NCBI RefSeq assembly: GCF_003330845.1
Contig: NZ_CP026121.1
Span: 8,103,501-8,167,500 of the forward strand
Direction: 5' to 3'
From: Streptomyces sp. Go-475
Lineage (GTDB): Bacteria; Actinomycetota; Actinomycetes; Streptomycetales; Streptomycetaceae
DNA length: 64,000 nt
The notes beneath the pieces are model-generated. The model was not told where the DNA came from, ran no database searches, and saw nothing but the letters and a program-made list of their open reading frames with translations. Shown piece after piece: positions 37,752 to 46,041 of the stretch. The number at the start of each line of letters is the position of its first letter. Positions within the stretch are counted from its first letter, which is position 1. The translations under genes were made by a program, and so were the position numbers.

Positions 37752-37959
37752 CCCCGTTCCCGTCGGCTGGTACCGGGCGCGCGGGGCGGCCGGGGCGCAC
37801 CTGTCGCGCCGTGAGGCAGCGGATCCGGTCGGTCTGCCCGGACTCGGTGATGCGCGCTATCTCCACGTCGGCGTTCAGACGCCGTTGGGCGACCTTCACA
37901 ACGCCGTTGACAACGGTGACGGCCACGGTCACCACCGCTCCGACGATCACAGGATCCAT
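37720..37959 (-). CDS. Small single-pass membrane protein upstream of the sigma factor
   Basis: A 79-residue protein. Residues 3-25 (PVIVGAVVTVAVTVVNGVV) form one membrane helix, followed by KVAQRRLNADVEIARITESG and a basic Gly/Arg-rich tail. The ATG at 37959 sits 10 bases after GGAAGGGG. The end overlaps the sigma factor start by 32 bases in another frame. A tail this basic would lie in the cytoplasm and could contact nucleic acid or the sigma factor. I do not recognise the family. Confidence 0.5.
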   Translation of the reverse strand: MDPVIVGAVVTVAVTVVNGVVKVAQRRLNADVEIARITESGQTDRIRCLTARQVRPGRPARPVPADGNGGGRRGGRAQY

Positions 37960-38123
37960 GCCGCACATTCCCCTTCCGGAAGGCTCGCTCGGGTACCGCC
38001 CGCGTCTCGCACGCACCACAACAGTGCTGATTTCCACGGCAGTTGTGACATTTGCCTGGTCACGGCCCGCGGCCTTCGGCTCTCCGGCGGCGTCCGGGTC
38101 CGGCCGCCGGGGGCGTCAGGGAT

Positions 38124-38162
38124 CCGTCAAAGCCGCGGGCGTGGCCGTATGGGAGCCGTCAA
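38124..38162 (+). promoter_or_regulatory. Direct repeats in the kdp upstream region
   Basis: CCGTCAA occurs at 38124-38130 and again at 38156-38162, 32 bases apart (about three helical turns) and 76-114 bases before the first gene of the kdp operon. This could be a response-regulator site for KdpE, but the pair is short and could be chance. Confidence 0.25.
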
Positions 38163-38237
38163 CGAGTGGCCCGGTTCCGCCCGGAAGGGGTTTTGCTTCA
38201 GTCGTCCCTCTCACCGCACCTCACTCAGGAGTTCGCG

Positions 38238-38321
38238 ATGGCCGACCTGGCCTTCGTCGTCACCGCCCTCGCCGGTTTCGCGCTGGTGGCTCTCGTCGCC
38301 AAGGGGGTGACGAAGCTGTGA
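38238..38321 (+). CDS. 27-residue membrane peptide at the head of the kdp operon
   Basis: MADLAFVVTALAGFALVALV plus AKGVTKL is a single membrane helix with a short basic end. AGGAG lies 7 bases upstream of the ATG. Its stop overlaps the kdpF start (GTGA), so it is translated as part of the operon. It has the size and layout of KdpF, but the sequence differs. It may be a second stabilising peptide of the Kdp complex. Confidence 0.75.
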   Translation: MADLAFVVTALAGFALVALVAKGVTKL

Positions 38322-38407
38322 CCGCCGAGAACGTCGTCGGCCTGGTCGTCGCCGTCGCCCTGCTGGGCTACCTCGTCCTCGCCCTGATCTTCCCGGAGAG
38401 GTTCTGA
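38318..38407 (+). CDS. kdpF: K+-transporting ATPase subunit KdpF
   Basis: A 29-residue single-helix peptide ([20 protein letters not shown] followed by PERF). The ending [12 protein letters not shown] is typical of KdpF. It begins with GTG inside the stop of the preceding peptide and ends one base before kdpA. KdpF stabilises the KdpABC complex in the membrane. Confidence 0.92.
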   Translation: MTAENVVGLVVAVALLGYLVLALIFPERF

Positions 38408-38408
38408 G

Positions 38409-40073
38409 ATGGGCCCCGTCCTCGCCGGAGTGCTCCAGCTGCTGGCCCTCGTCGGCGCGCTGGCGCTGGTCCACGTCCCCGCCGGCACCTACATGGCCCG
38501 GGTCTACTCCTCGACGAAGCACCTGCGGGTGGAGAAGTGGATCTACCGGAGCATCGGTGCCGACCCGGACGCCGGGATGACCTGGCCCGCGTACCTGCGC
38601 GGCGTCCTCGCCTTCTCGGCCGTCGGCGTCCTGTTCCTCTACCTGCTCATGCGGCTCCAGGGCGTCCTGCCGGGCTCGCTCGGCTTCGCCCCGGTCGGCC
38701 CGGCGCAGTCGTTCAACACGTCCGTGTCGTTCGTGACCAACACCAACTGGCAGTCGTACTACGGCGAGCAGACCATGGGCCACGTCGTGCAGACGGCCGG
38801 TCTCGCCGTGCAGAACTTCCTGTCCGCGGCCGTCGGGATGGCCGTCGCCGTGGCGCTGGTGCGCGGCTTCGCCCGGTCCCGGACCGGCGAACTGGGCAAC
38901 TTCTGGGCGGACATGGTGCGTGGTGTCACCCGTGTCCTGCTGCCGGGCGCCTGCGTCGCGGCGATCGTGCTCGTCGCCTGCGGTGCCGTCCAGAACTTCT
39001 CCGGCATCCACGAGGTCGGCCAGTTCCTGGGCGGTCCGCAGCAGTGGAACGGCGGCGCGGTCGCCTCGCAGGAGGCCATCAAGGAACTGGGCACCAACGG
39101 CGGCGGCTACTTCAACGCCAACTCCGCCCACCCCTTCGAGAACCCGACGCCCTTCACCAACCTCTTCGAGATCTTCCTGCTCCTGGTGATCCCGTTCTCG
39201 CTGCCCCGCACCTTCGGCGTGCTCGTCGGGAACGTGAAGCAGGGGTACGCGATCCTCGCCACGATGGCCACGATCTGGCTGGGTTTCGTGGCGCTGATGA
39301 TGTGGACGGAGTTCGCGCACCACGGCCCCGCGCTCCAGGCCGCCGGCGGGGCGATGGAGGGCAAGGAGGTCCGCTTCGGCGTCGGCTCGTCCTCGATCTT
39401 CGCGGTGTCCACGACGCTGACCTCGACCGGAGCCGTGGACTCCTTCCACTCGTCCTTCACCGGCCTCGGCGGCGGCATCACCATGCTCTCGATGATGCTG
39501 GGCGAGATCGCTCCCGGCGGCACCGGCTCCGGCCTCTACGGCATGCTGGTCCTCGCCGTCATCGCGGTGTTCATCGCCGGGCTGATGGTCGGCCGCACCC
39601 CCGAGTACCTGGGCAAGAAGATAGGCGCGCGGGAGATGAAGCTCGCCGCCTGCTACATCCTGGTCACCCCGGCCCTCGTGCTCGTCTGCACGGCGGCCTC
39701 CATGGCGCTGCCCACACCGCCGCACTCGATGCTCAACCCGGGCGCGCACGGCTTCTCCGAGGTCCTGTACGCCTTCACCTCCGCCGCCAACAACAACGGC
39801 TCGGCCTTCGCCGGCCTGAACGCGAACACCGACTGGTACAACACCGTGACCGGACTCGCGATGCTGCTCGGCCGCTTCCTGCCCATGGTCTTCGTCCTGG
39901 CGCTGGCCGGCTCGCTCGCCGGGCAGCGGCCGGTCCCGGTCACCGCGGGCACCCTGCGCACCGAGAAACCGCTGTTCACCGGGTTGCTGGTCGGCGCGGT
40001 GCTGATCATCACCGGTCTGACGTACTTCCCCGCCCTCGCCCTGGGCCCGCTCGCGGAGGGACTGGCCTCATGA
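38409..40073 (+). CDS. kdpA: K+-transporting ATPase subunit A (channel-like)
   Basis: A 554-residue membrane protein, the potassium-selective subunit of the Kdp pump. The four selectivity-filter regions are readable: [50 protein letters not shown] and [20 protein letters not shown]. The start [20 protein letters not shown] and C-terminus fit the normal family length. It is the third reading frame of the operon and overlaps kdpB by 4 bases (ATGA). Confidence 0.96.
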   Translation: MGPVLAGVLQLLALVGALALVHVPAGTYMARVYSSTKHLRVEKWIYRSIGADPDAGMTWPAYLRGVLAFSAVGVLFLYLLMRLQGVLPGSLGFAPVGPAQSFNTSVSFVTNTNWQSYYGEQTMGHVVQTAGLAVQNFLSAAVGMAVAVALVRGFARSRTGELGNFWADMVRGVTRVLLPGACVAAIVLVACGAVQNFSGIHEVGQFLGGPQQWNGGAVASQEAIKELGTNGGGYFNANSAHPFENPTPFTNLFEIFLLLVIPFSLPRTFGVLVGNVKQGYAILATMATIWLGFVALMMWTEFAHHGPALQAAGGAMEGKEVRFGVGSSSIFAVSTTLTSTGAVDSFHSSFTGLGGGITMLSMMLGEIAPGGTGSGLYGMLVLAVIAVFIAGLMVGRTPEYLGKKIGAREMKLAACYILVTPALVLVCTAASMALPTPPHSMLNPGAHGFSEVLYAFTSAANNNGSAFAGLNANTDWYNTVTGLAMLLGRFLPMVFVLALAGSLAGQRPVPVTAGTLRTEKPLFTGLLVGAVLIITGLTYFPALALGPLAEGLAS

Positions 40074-42148
40074 CCACGCGCACCGAACCGGTGCCCCGCC
40101 TGGACACGCCGACGGAGCACCGGGCTCCCGAGGGCCGGGTCGGCGCGGGCCTCTTCGAACCCCGGCAGTTGCTCACGTCCCTGCCGGACGCGTTCCGCAA
40201 GCTCGACCCCCGGGTGATGGTCAAGTCGCCGGTGATGTTCGTGGTGTGGGTCGGGTCCCTGCTCACCACGGTCTTCTCCTTCGAGGACCCCGGCGACTGG
40301 TTCGGCTGGACCATCAGCGCCTGGCTGTGGCTCACCGTCCTCTTCGCCAACCTGGCCGAGGCGGTCGCCGAGGGCAGGGGCAAGGCGCAGGCCGCCACCC
40401 TGCGCCGGGCCAGGACCGACAGCGTGGCCCGCCGGGTGGACGGCACGGTCGTCCCCGGCACCGAGCTGAGGATCGGCGACCTGGTGGTCTGCGAGGCCGG
40501 CGACACCATCCCCGGCGACGGTGACGTCGTCGAGGGCGTCGCGTCGGTCGACGAGTCGGCCATCACCGGCGAGTCCGCCCCGGTCATCCGGGAGTCCGGC
40601 GGCGACCGCTGCGCCGTCACCGGCGGTACGAAGGTGCTGTCCGACCGGATCGTCGTCAGGATCACGACGAAGCCGGGGGAGACCTTCATCGACCGGATGA
40701 TCGGCCTGGTCGAGGGCGCGGCACGGCAGCGCACACCGAACGAGATCGCGCTGAACATCCTCCTCGCCTCGCTGACGATCGTCTTCCTGCTCGCCTGCGC
40801 CACCCTGCCGCCCTTCGCGGACCACGCCGGTACGCACCTTTCGATGGTCGTGCTGGTCGCCCTGCTGGTGTGTCTCATCCCGACCACGATCGGCGCGCTG
40901 CTGTCGGCGATCGGCATCGCGGGCATGGACCGGCTGGTGCAGCGCAACGTGCTCGCCATGTCCGGTCGGGCGGTGGAGGCCGCGGGCGATGTGTCGACGC
41001 TGCTGCTGGACAAGACCGGCACCATCACGCACGGCAACCGGCAGGCCGCCGCGTTCGTCCCCGTGCGCGGTGTCACCGAGGCCGAACTCGCCGCCGCGGC
41101 ACAGCTGTCGTCGCTGGCCGACGAGACACCCGAGGGCCGTTCCGTCGTCGTCCTCGCCGAGGAGCGGCACGGACTGCGCGAGCGCGAACTCGTCGGCGCC
41201 CGGTGGGTCGCCTTCACCGCGCAGACCCGCATGTCGGGTGTCGACGTCGACGGCCGCAAGGTCCGCAAGGGCGCCACGGCCTCGGTGACCGCCTGGGTCG
41301 AGGAACAGGGCGGCACGGTCGCCGCGGACGCGGACGACATCGCCGGCCGGATCTCCGCCTCGGGCGGCACCCCGCTCCTCGTCGCGGTCGAGGACGCCGA
41401 CGGCGCCCGGGTGCTGGGCGTCATCCACCTCAAGGACGTCGTCAAGGACGGCATGCGCGAGCGGTTCGGCGAGCTGCGCCGCATGGGCATCAGGACCGTC
41501 ATGATCACCGGCGACAACCCGCTGACCGCGAAGGCGATCGCCGAGGAGGCAGGCGTCGACGACTTCCTCGCCGAGGCCACCCCCGAGGACAAGATGGCCC
41601 TCATCAAGCGCGAGCAGGCGGGCGGCGAACTCGTCGCGATGACCGGCGACGGCACCAACGACGCCCCGGCCCTCGCCCAGGCGGACGTCGGCGTGGCGAT
41701 GAACACCGGCACGTCGGCCGCCAAGGAGGCCGGCAACATGGTCGACCTCGACTCCGACCCGACCAAACTCATCGAGATCGTCGAGATCGGCAAGCAACTC
41801 CTCATCACGCGGGGCGCGTTGACGACGTTCTCCATCGCCAACGACGTCGCCAAGTACTTCGCGATCATCCCGGCGCTGTTCGCGGCCGTCTACCCGGGCC
41901 TGGACAAGCTCAACATCATGCGGCTGTCCTCGCCCGACTCCGCGATCCTGTCGGCCGTCGTCTTCAACGCGCTGATCATCATCGCGCTGGTGCCGCTGTC
42001 CCTGAAGGGCGTGCGGTACCGGCCGGTCAGCGCGGACAGGATGCTCCGCCGCAATCTCGCCGTCTACGGCCTCGGCGGCCTGATCGCGCCCTTCATCGGC
42101 ATCAAGCTCATCGACCTGCTCGTCTCGCTCATCCCCGGGATCGGGTGA
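40070..42148 (+). CDS. kdpB: K+-transporting P-type ATPase subunit B
   Basis: A 692-residue P-type ATPase. The phosphorylation motif [12 protein letters not shown] (Asp near residue 314), actuator motif [11 protein letters not shown], and hinge [20 protein letters not shown] are all intact. The hydrophobic C-terminus with [20 protein letters not shown] is typical of KdpB. ATG at 40070 overlaps the kdpA stop. The enzyme couples ATP hydrolysis to potassium uptake at very low external potassium. Confidence 0.96.
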   Translation: MTTRTEPVPRLDTPTEHRAPEGRVGAGLFEPRQLLTSLPDAFRKLDPRVMVKSPVMFVVWVGSLLTTVFSFEDPGDWFGWTISAWLWLTVLFANLAEAVAEGRGKAQAATLRRARTDSVARRVDGTVVPGTELRIGDLVVCEAGDTIPGDGDVVEGVASVDESAITGESAPVIRESGGDRCAVTGGTKVLSDRIVVRITTKPGETFIDRMIGLVEGAARQRTPNEIALNILLASLTIVFLLACATLPPFADHAGTHLSMVVLVALLVCLIPTTIGALLSAIGIAGMDRLVQRNVLAMSGRAVEAAGDVSTLLLDKTGTITHGNRQAAAFVPVRGVTEAELAAAAQLSSLADETPEGRSVVVLAEERHGLRERELVGARWVAFTAQTRMSGVDVDGRKVRKGATASVTAWVEEQGGTVAADADDIAGRISASGGTPLLVAVEDADGARVLGVIHLKDVVKDGMRERFGELRRMGIRTVMITGDNPLTAKAIAEEAGVDDFLAEATPEDKMALIKREQAGGELVAMTGDGTNDAPALAQADVGVAMNTGTSAAKEAGNMVDLDSDPTKLIEIVEIGKQLLITRGALTTFSIANDVAKYFAIIPALFAAVYPGLDKLNIMRLSSPDSAILSAVVFNALIIIALVPLSLKGVRYRPVSADRMLRRNLAVYGLGGLIAPFIGIKLIDLLVSLIPGIG

Positions 42149-42153
42149 AGGAC

Positions 42154-42822
42154 ATGAACAACTCCGTGACGAACACCGCCCGGCTGCTGGGCGCGGGGCT
42201 GCGCGCCCTGCTGGTGCTGACCCTGGTGACCGGCGTCGTCTACCCGCTGCTGATCACCGGCATCGCGCAGGGGCTGTTCCCCGGCCGGGCGAACGGCTCC
42301 GAGATCCGGTCGGAGGGCAGGGTCGTCGGCTCGTCCCTCATCGGCCAGTCGTACGACCTGCCGCTCAAGAAGGGGCAGGAGACCCCCGAGCCGGACCTGA
42401 AGTGGTTCCAGGGGCGTCCCGCCCACGGGCTCGGCACCAACACCCTCAACACGCGGTACCGGCTGCTGCTGTCGGGCGCCACCAACCTGGCCGCCGACAA
42501 CCCCGAACTCCTCCGGCAGGTCGAGGCCGCCAAGGCCGCGGTCATCAAGGAGAACTCGGTGCCCGGCCACCCGGTCAGGGCCTCCGAGATCCCGGCCGAC
42601 GCGGTGACCTCGTCCGGCTCGGGCCTGGATCCGGACATCTCCCCGCAGTACGCCGCCCTGCAGATCCGCCGGGTCGCCGAGCGGAACGGCCTGCCCGTCG
42701 CCGAGGTCCGCAGGCTCGTCGAGGAGCACACCGAGGGCCGCACCCTGGGCTTCATGGGCGAGCCCCGGGTGAACGTCCTCGCACTCAACATCGCGCTCAA
42801 GGAGCTGGTGGCCAGGAGGTGA
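42154..42822 (+). CDS. kdpC: K+-transporting ATPase subunit C
   Basis: A 222-residue protein with one N-terminal membrane helix (ALLVLTLVTGVVYPLLITGI) and an extracytoplasmic domain. The motifs NGSEIRSEGRVVGSSLIGQ, YAALQIRRVAERNGL and RTLGFMGEPRVNVLALN are diagnostic of KdpC. It starts 5 bases after kdpB. The regulators KdpD/KdpE, often next in the operon, do not follow; a lipoprotein gene with its own upstream region does. Confidence 0.95.
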   Translation: MNNSVTNTARLLGAGLRALLVLTLVTGVVYPLLITGIAQGLFPGRANGSEIRSEGRVVGSSLIGQSYDLPLKKGQETPEPDLKWFQGRPAHGLGTNTLNTRYRLLLSGATNLAADNPELLRQVEAAKAAVIKENSVPGHPVRASEIPADAVTSSGSGLDPDISPQYAALQIRRVAERNGLPVAEVRRLVEEHTEGRTLGFMGEPRVNVLALNIALKELVARR

Positions 42823-42875
42823 CGGCCCGGGCGCGGCCGGAAAGCGGGACCGTCGGGGGCCGTGAGCCGGGCGTG

Positions 42876-42893
42876 ATGAGAGAATTGTCTCAT
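42876..42893 (+). promoter_or_regulatory. Inverted repeat over the start of the lipoprotein gene
   Basis: ATGAGA (42876-42881), a six-base loop GAATTG, and TCTCAT (42888-42893) pair perfectly. The right arm includes the first bases of the ATG at 42892. It is one of the few AT-richer spots in this window and there is no ribosome-binding site between it and the start, so the mRNA may be leaderless or the site may be an operator that blocks initiation. Confidence 0.4.
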
Positions 42894-43554
42894 GTCCACC
42901 TCAACGTCCGCCCGGCGGGCCCCGCTGGCCGCCGTGGCCCTCGTCCTCGCCGCGGGCCTCACCCTCACCGCCTGCGGTACGGAGCACGCCTCGGGACCGG
43001 CGGCCGGAGCCGCTCCCGGCAGCACGGGCGTGCCCTCGCCCGCCACCGGCACGTCGTCGCCCACCACCGGCTCGCCCTCGCCGACCAGCGGAACGCCCGG
43101 CGCCGCGGGGGCGTCGCCGTATGTGGAGCCGGGGGCCGGTGACGGGGCCCCGCACTACCAGGAGAACAACGCCCACCGGCTGCCCGGCGAGATGTCCCCC
43201 GCTCACGCGAAGGACGCCGAGCGGGAGGCCGACCGCATCAGGCCGGTGCTCAAGCGGCTGTGGGAACAGCACACGTGGGACCCCGCGTCGGTGCGGACGG
43301 CCCTGCTCCGGCTCGGCTACGAGGAGGAGCGCGTCGCCAAGGACGGCACCCGGCTCGGCGGGGAGCTCACCGTCACGGGGATGCGCTCGCGCTACGAGAA
43401 CGGCGGCTACGTCACGCCGGAGGGGGCGATGGTGGGACTGCGCGTCCATGACGACGCCTGCGTCACGGCGTTCGTGCAGAAGTCGAACTTCCAGGCGCTG
43501 GCCAACGGCCCCTACCTGGAGACCGGCTGCTTCCCCCCGCCCTTCGCCCACTGA
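42892..43554 (+). CDS. Small secreted lipoprotein, unknown function
   Basis: A 220-residue protein with a lipoprotein signal (ALVLAAGLTLTAC, lipobox LTAC near residue 28). A Ser/Thr/Pro/Gly-rich spacer covers residues 35-80. The C-terminal ~120 residues form the folded part, for example READRIRPVLKRLWEQHTWD and MRSRYENGGYVTPEGAMVGL, with two cysteines (HDDACVTAF and ETGCFPPP) that may pair. It is anchored on the outer face of the membrane. It lies 69 bases after kdpC; an own start region with an inverted repeat suggests separate control. I know no function for it. Confidence 0.75.
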   Translation: MSTSTSARRAPLAAVALVLAAGLTLTACGTEHASGPAAGAAPGSTGVPSPATGTSSPTTGSPSPTSGTPGAAGASPYVEPGAGDGAPHYQENNAHRLPGEMSPAHAKDAEREADRIRPVLKRLWEQHTWDPASVRTALLRLGYEEERVAKDGTRLGGELTVTGMRSRYENGGYVTPEGAMVGLRVHDDACVTAFVQKSNFQALANGPYLETGCFPPPFAH

Positions 43555-43741
43555 GCGCCCGCCGGGCGCCGGGCGACCGGACCCCCGCCACACCCGTCCC
43601 TCACCCGTCCGTACGCGCTGTGCAGGGCGCGAACGGGACGCGGCCCCCAGCATGGAGGAGGCCGGGACGCCCGCGCCGGCGGGTCGGCGATGCCTGAGGG
43701 GACGGGCGGCCGCCCCGCCCGGGTACGCGCGAGGGAGAGGT

Positions 43742-44944
43742 ATGACCGAGACCGACAGGGCCGAAACCCTCCCCACCGAGACCGAGACCGAGACCGGGAC
43801 CGAGACCGGGACCGGGACCGGGAGCGGGACGGGCAGGACCGAGACCGGCCGGCCCGCGCGGCAGCCCGCACCGGCCGCCGGGGTGACCGACCTCCGGCGC
43901 GTCGGCGCGAACCCCGACTTCTGGTACCCCGTCGCCCGCTCGCGGAGCGTGCGCCGCAAGCGGGCGTTCGCGACCGCCTTCGCCGGTGAGCGCATCGCGC
44001 TCTACCGCGGCGAGAGCGGCACGGTCCACGCCCTGGAGGACCGGTGCGCCCACCGGCAGGTGCCGCTGAGCATGGGCGTCGTGGAGGGCGACACCCTCCT
44101 GTGCTGCTACCACGCGTGGGCCTATCGCGGCGACGGCCGCATCTCCCGGATCCCCTACCTGTCCAAGGGCGACGGCCGGCCGCCGCGCGGTGTGCGCGGC
44201 TACCCCGTCCGCGAGGCCTACGGCCTGGTGTTCGTGTTCCCCGGCGACCCCGGCAAGGCGGCCGCCACCCCGCTGCCGGACCTGCCGGCCCACGGCTCAC
44301 CGCGGTACCGGACCATGACCTACTCCCGCACGGTGCGCTGCCACTACTCGTTCATGCACGAGAACCTGCTCGACATGAACCACCAGTTCCTGCACCGGGG
44401 CGTCGTCGGCCGGCTCCGCCCGGAACTGCTGGACCACCGCAGCGACGCCCGGTCGGTGGAGGCCAGGTACCTGTTCACGCACGCGGGCGGGAAGCGGAAC
44501 CGCGGCGCGAGCCTGCTGGCGGCCGAGGGCATCGGCGGCAGCGACTCCCGCGACCTCATGACCATCCGCACCGAGTACCCGTACCAGACGCTGGACCTGG
44601 TGCCGGAGAACGCGGAGCGCCCGGCCTTCCGCCTCTGGGCCGCCTACGTGCCCGAGGACGCCGAGCAGCGCACCTGTCGCACCTACGGCCTGCTCATGAT
44701 CGAGAAACCCCGGATGCCGGGCGCGCTCCACCTGGCCTGGCCGTTCATCAGGCGGTTCACCGAGCGGGTGTTCGCCGAGGACCGCATGGCCGTCGAAGCC
44801 GAGCAGCGGGCCTGGGACGAGCAGGGGGAGGACCGCAACCACGAGGTGTTCTCCCTGATCCTGGACGTCCGCGAGGTCCTGCGCGGCAACGGCGTCCCGC
44901 TCCGGCCCTCCGCCTGCGGCACCGGGCGGGTCTGCGCAGGCTGA
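43742..44944 (+). CDS. Rieske non-heme iron oxygenase, alpha-subunit type
   Basis: A 400-residue oxygenase. The Rieske [2Fe-2S] motif is C-x-H ... C-x2-H: DRCAHRQVPLSMGVVEGDTL followed by LCCYHAWAYRG (residues ~102-125). The mononuclear iron site is ENLLDMNHQFLH (D-x2-H-x4-H, near residue 215-222). The first ~40 residues are a low-complexity Thr/Glu/Gly tail encoded by a hexanucleotide repeat. ATG at 43742 follows GAGGGAGAGG. Such enzymes hydroxylate or desaturate aromatic, sterol-like or lipid substrates with electrons from a reductase, which is not present here. It converges on the ole operon 119 bases away, so a role in tailoring the same product is possible. Confidence 0.87.
   Translation: MTETDRAETLPTETETETGTETGTGTGSGTGRTETGRPARQPAPAAGVTDLRRVGANPDFWYPVARSRSVRRKRAFATAFAGERIALYRGESGTVHALEDRCAHRQVPLSMGVVEGDTLLCCYHAWAYRGDGRISRIPYLSKGDGRPPRGVRGYPVREAYGLVFVFPGDPGKAAATPLPDLPAHGSPRYRTMTYSRTVRCHYSFMHENLLDMNHQFLHRGVVGRLRPELLDHRSDARSVEARYLFTHAGGKRNRGASLLAAEGIGGSDSRDLMTIRTEYPYQTLDLVPENAERPAFRLWAAYVPEDAEQRTCRTYGLLMIEKPRMPGALHLAWPFIRRFTERVFAEDRMAVEAEQRAWDEQGEDRNHEVFSLILDVREVLRGNGVPLRPSACGTGRVCAG
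43775..43830 (+). repeat. Hexanucleotide repeat in the Rieske oxygenase N-terminus
   Basis: Nine or so ACCGAG / ACCGGG hexamers in frame, coding Thr-Glu and Thr-Gly dipeptides. The tract is upstream of the folded domain and is likely to vary in length between strains. Confidence 0.85.
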
Positions 44945-44948
44945 GGGG

Positions 44949-44963
44949 ACGCCGCGACGGCGT
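44949..44963. terminator. Hairpin after the Rieske oxygenase
   Basis: ACGCCG (44949-44954), loop CGA, CGGCGT (44958-44963) form a perfect 6-bp stem starting 5 bases after the stop codon, in the gap between convergent genes. Confidence 0.45.
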
Positions 44964-44998
44964 ACCGCCTGACGCGTGCCGGGGCGCCTCCCCGCCGC

Positions 44999-45067
44999 TC
45001 AGCCGGCCGCGTGGCCGACGCGGTCGTGGCCGTCCTCGAAGAAGGACAGGTGCACGACCGCGCTCAC
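44999..45067 (-). CDS. Possible 22-residue peptide coupled to oleD
   Basis: A GTG inside the oleD stop (GTGA) opens a 22-residue frame (VSAVVHLSFFEDGHDRVGHA plus AG). The 4-bp overlap is the same as at every other junction of this operon, which is the only reason to list it. The peptide has no membrane segment and could equally be the remnant of a lost fifth gene. Confidence 0.25.
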   Translation of the reverse strand: MSAVVHLSFFEDGHDRVGHAAG

Positions 45068-46041
45068 GCCCCCGACAGCGCCGCGATGCCCGCGTCGAAG
45101 GTGATCGGCGGTTCGAACCCCAGGTCGCGGCGGGCGGCTTCGACGCTGAACCAGTGCGGGTGCAGCAGCTCCGCGACGAGGAAGCGGCTCAGGGCGTGGG
45201 TACGGGCGAGGCCGGTCAGCCGCAGGGCGGAATCGCAGGCGGTCGCGGCGGCCCGGGCCAGCGGGCGCGGCACGCCGCACCAGGCGGCGTCGATCCCGGC
45301 CGCCCGCAGGAAATGGGCGGTGATCTCGCGCAGCGGGCGGGGCTCGTCCTGGGTGACGAAGTAGGCGCGGCCCCCGATGGGGCGGCCTTCCCGGAGCCCG
45401 TCCAGGGCGAGCAGGTGGGCGTGGGCGGCGGTGTGCAGATGGGTCGTGTCGACGAGGTTGCCGCCGTCGCCGGGCATCACCAGCCGGCCCGCGCGCACGG
45501 CCCGCGCCAGGGACGGGGCGAAGTGCGGGTCGCCGGGCCCCCAGATGATGTGGGGGCGCAGGGAGACGGTGGCCAGGCCGGGGGAGTGGGCGGCCAGCAC
45601 GAGGGCTTCCGCGACGGCCTTGGTGCGCGGGTAGGCGGCCAGGTGCCGGTCGGGGTAGGGGCAGCGTTCGTCCGCGTTCTCCAGCCCGCCGGGCCGGAAG
45701 ACGACGCTGGCGGTCGACGTGTGGACGAGCGTGCCGACCCCGTGGGCGCGGCACTGGTCGATGACGTTGCGGGTGCCGAGGACGTTGGTCCTCCAGTACG
45801 GCGCGAGCGGGCCGCTGACCCCGGCGAGGGCGGCGTTGTGGAGGACGGCGTCGCAGCCGGCGACCGCGCGGGAGACGGCGGCCGGGTCGGCCAGGTCGCC
45901 CTGGTGGTGCCGGACACCGAGGCCCTCCAGGGCGGGGCTCGGGCGGCGGCCGAGGGAGGAGACCTCGGTGCCGCGGGCGACGAGCCGGCGGCAGATCTCC
46001 TGCCCCAGGAAGCCGCTTCCGCCGGTGACCAGGACCCTCAA
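45064..46041 (-). CDS. oleD: OleD-like NAD(P)-dependent 2-alkyl-3-ketoacid reductase
   Basis: A 325-residue short-chain dehydrogenase of the extended, 3-beta-hydroxysteroid dehydrogenase-like type. The cofactor motif is VLVTGGSGFLGQEICRRL. The catalytic motif is Y-x3-K in AAYPRTKAVAEALVL, preceded by STASVVF. TTG at 46041 is the start: it overlaps the oleC stop (TTGA), has GGGAGG 6 bases upstream, and begins the canonical R-V-L-V-T-G-G strand. In the known Ole pathway OleD reduces the 2-alkyl-3-keto acid from OleA to the 3-hydroxy acid. Order and coupling with oleA, oleB and oleC support the assignment. Confidence 0.85.
   Translation of the reverse strand: MRVLVTGGSGFLGQEICRRLVARGTEVSSLGRRPSPALEGLGVRHHQGDLADPAAVSRAVAGCDAVLHNAALAGVSGPLAPYWRTNVLGTRNVIDQCRAHGVGTLVHTSTASVVFRPGGLENADERCPYPDRHLAAYPRTKAVAEALVLAAHSPGLATVSLRPHIIWGPGDPHFAPSLARAVRAGRLVMPGDGGNLVDTTHLHTAAHAHLLALDGLREGRPIGGRAYFVTQDEPRPLREITAHFLRAAGIDAAWCGVPRPLARAAATACDSALRLTGLARTHALSRFLVAELLHPHWFSVEAARRDLGFEPPITFDAGIAALSGA

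Noticed and set aside
37960..38237. c-di-AMP riboswitch ahead of kdp
   Set aside because: I looked for ydaO-type conserved blocks and found none; only a short direct repeat is present.
38537..40069. KdpB with a long N-terminal extension
   Set aside because: The extension is kdpA read in another frame; the ATGA overlap at 40070 is the normal start.
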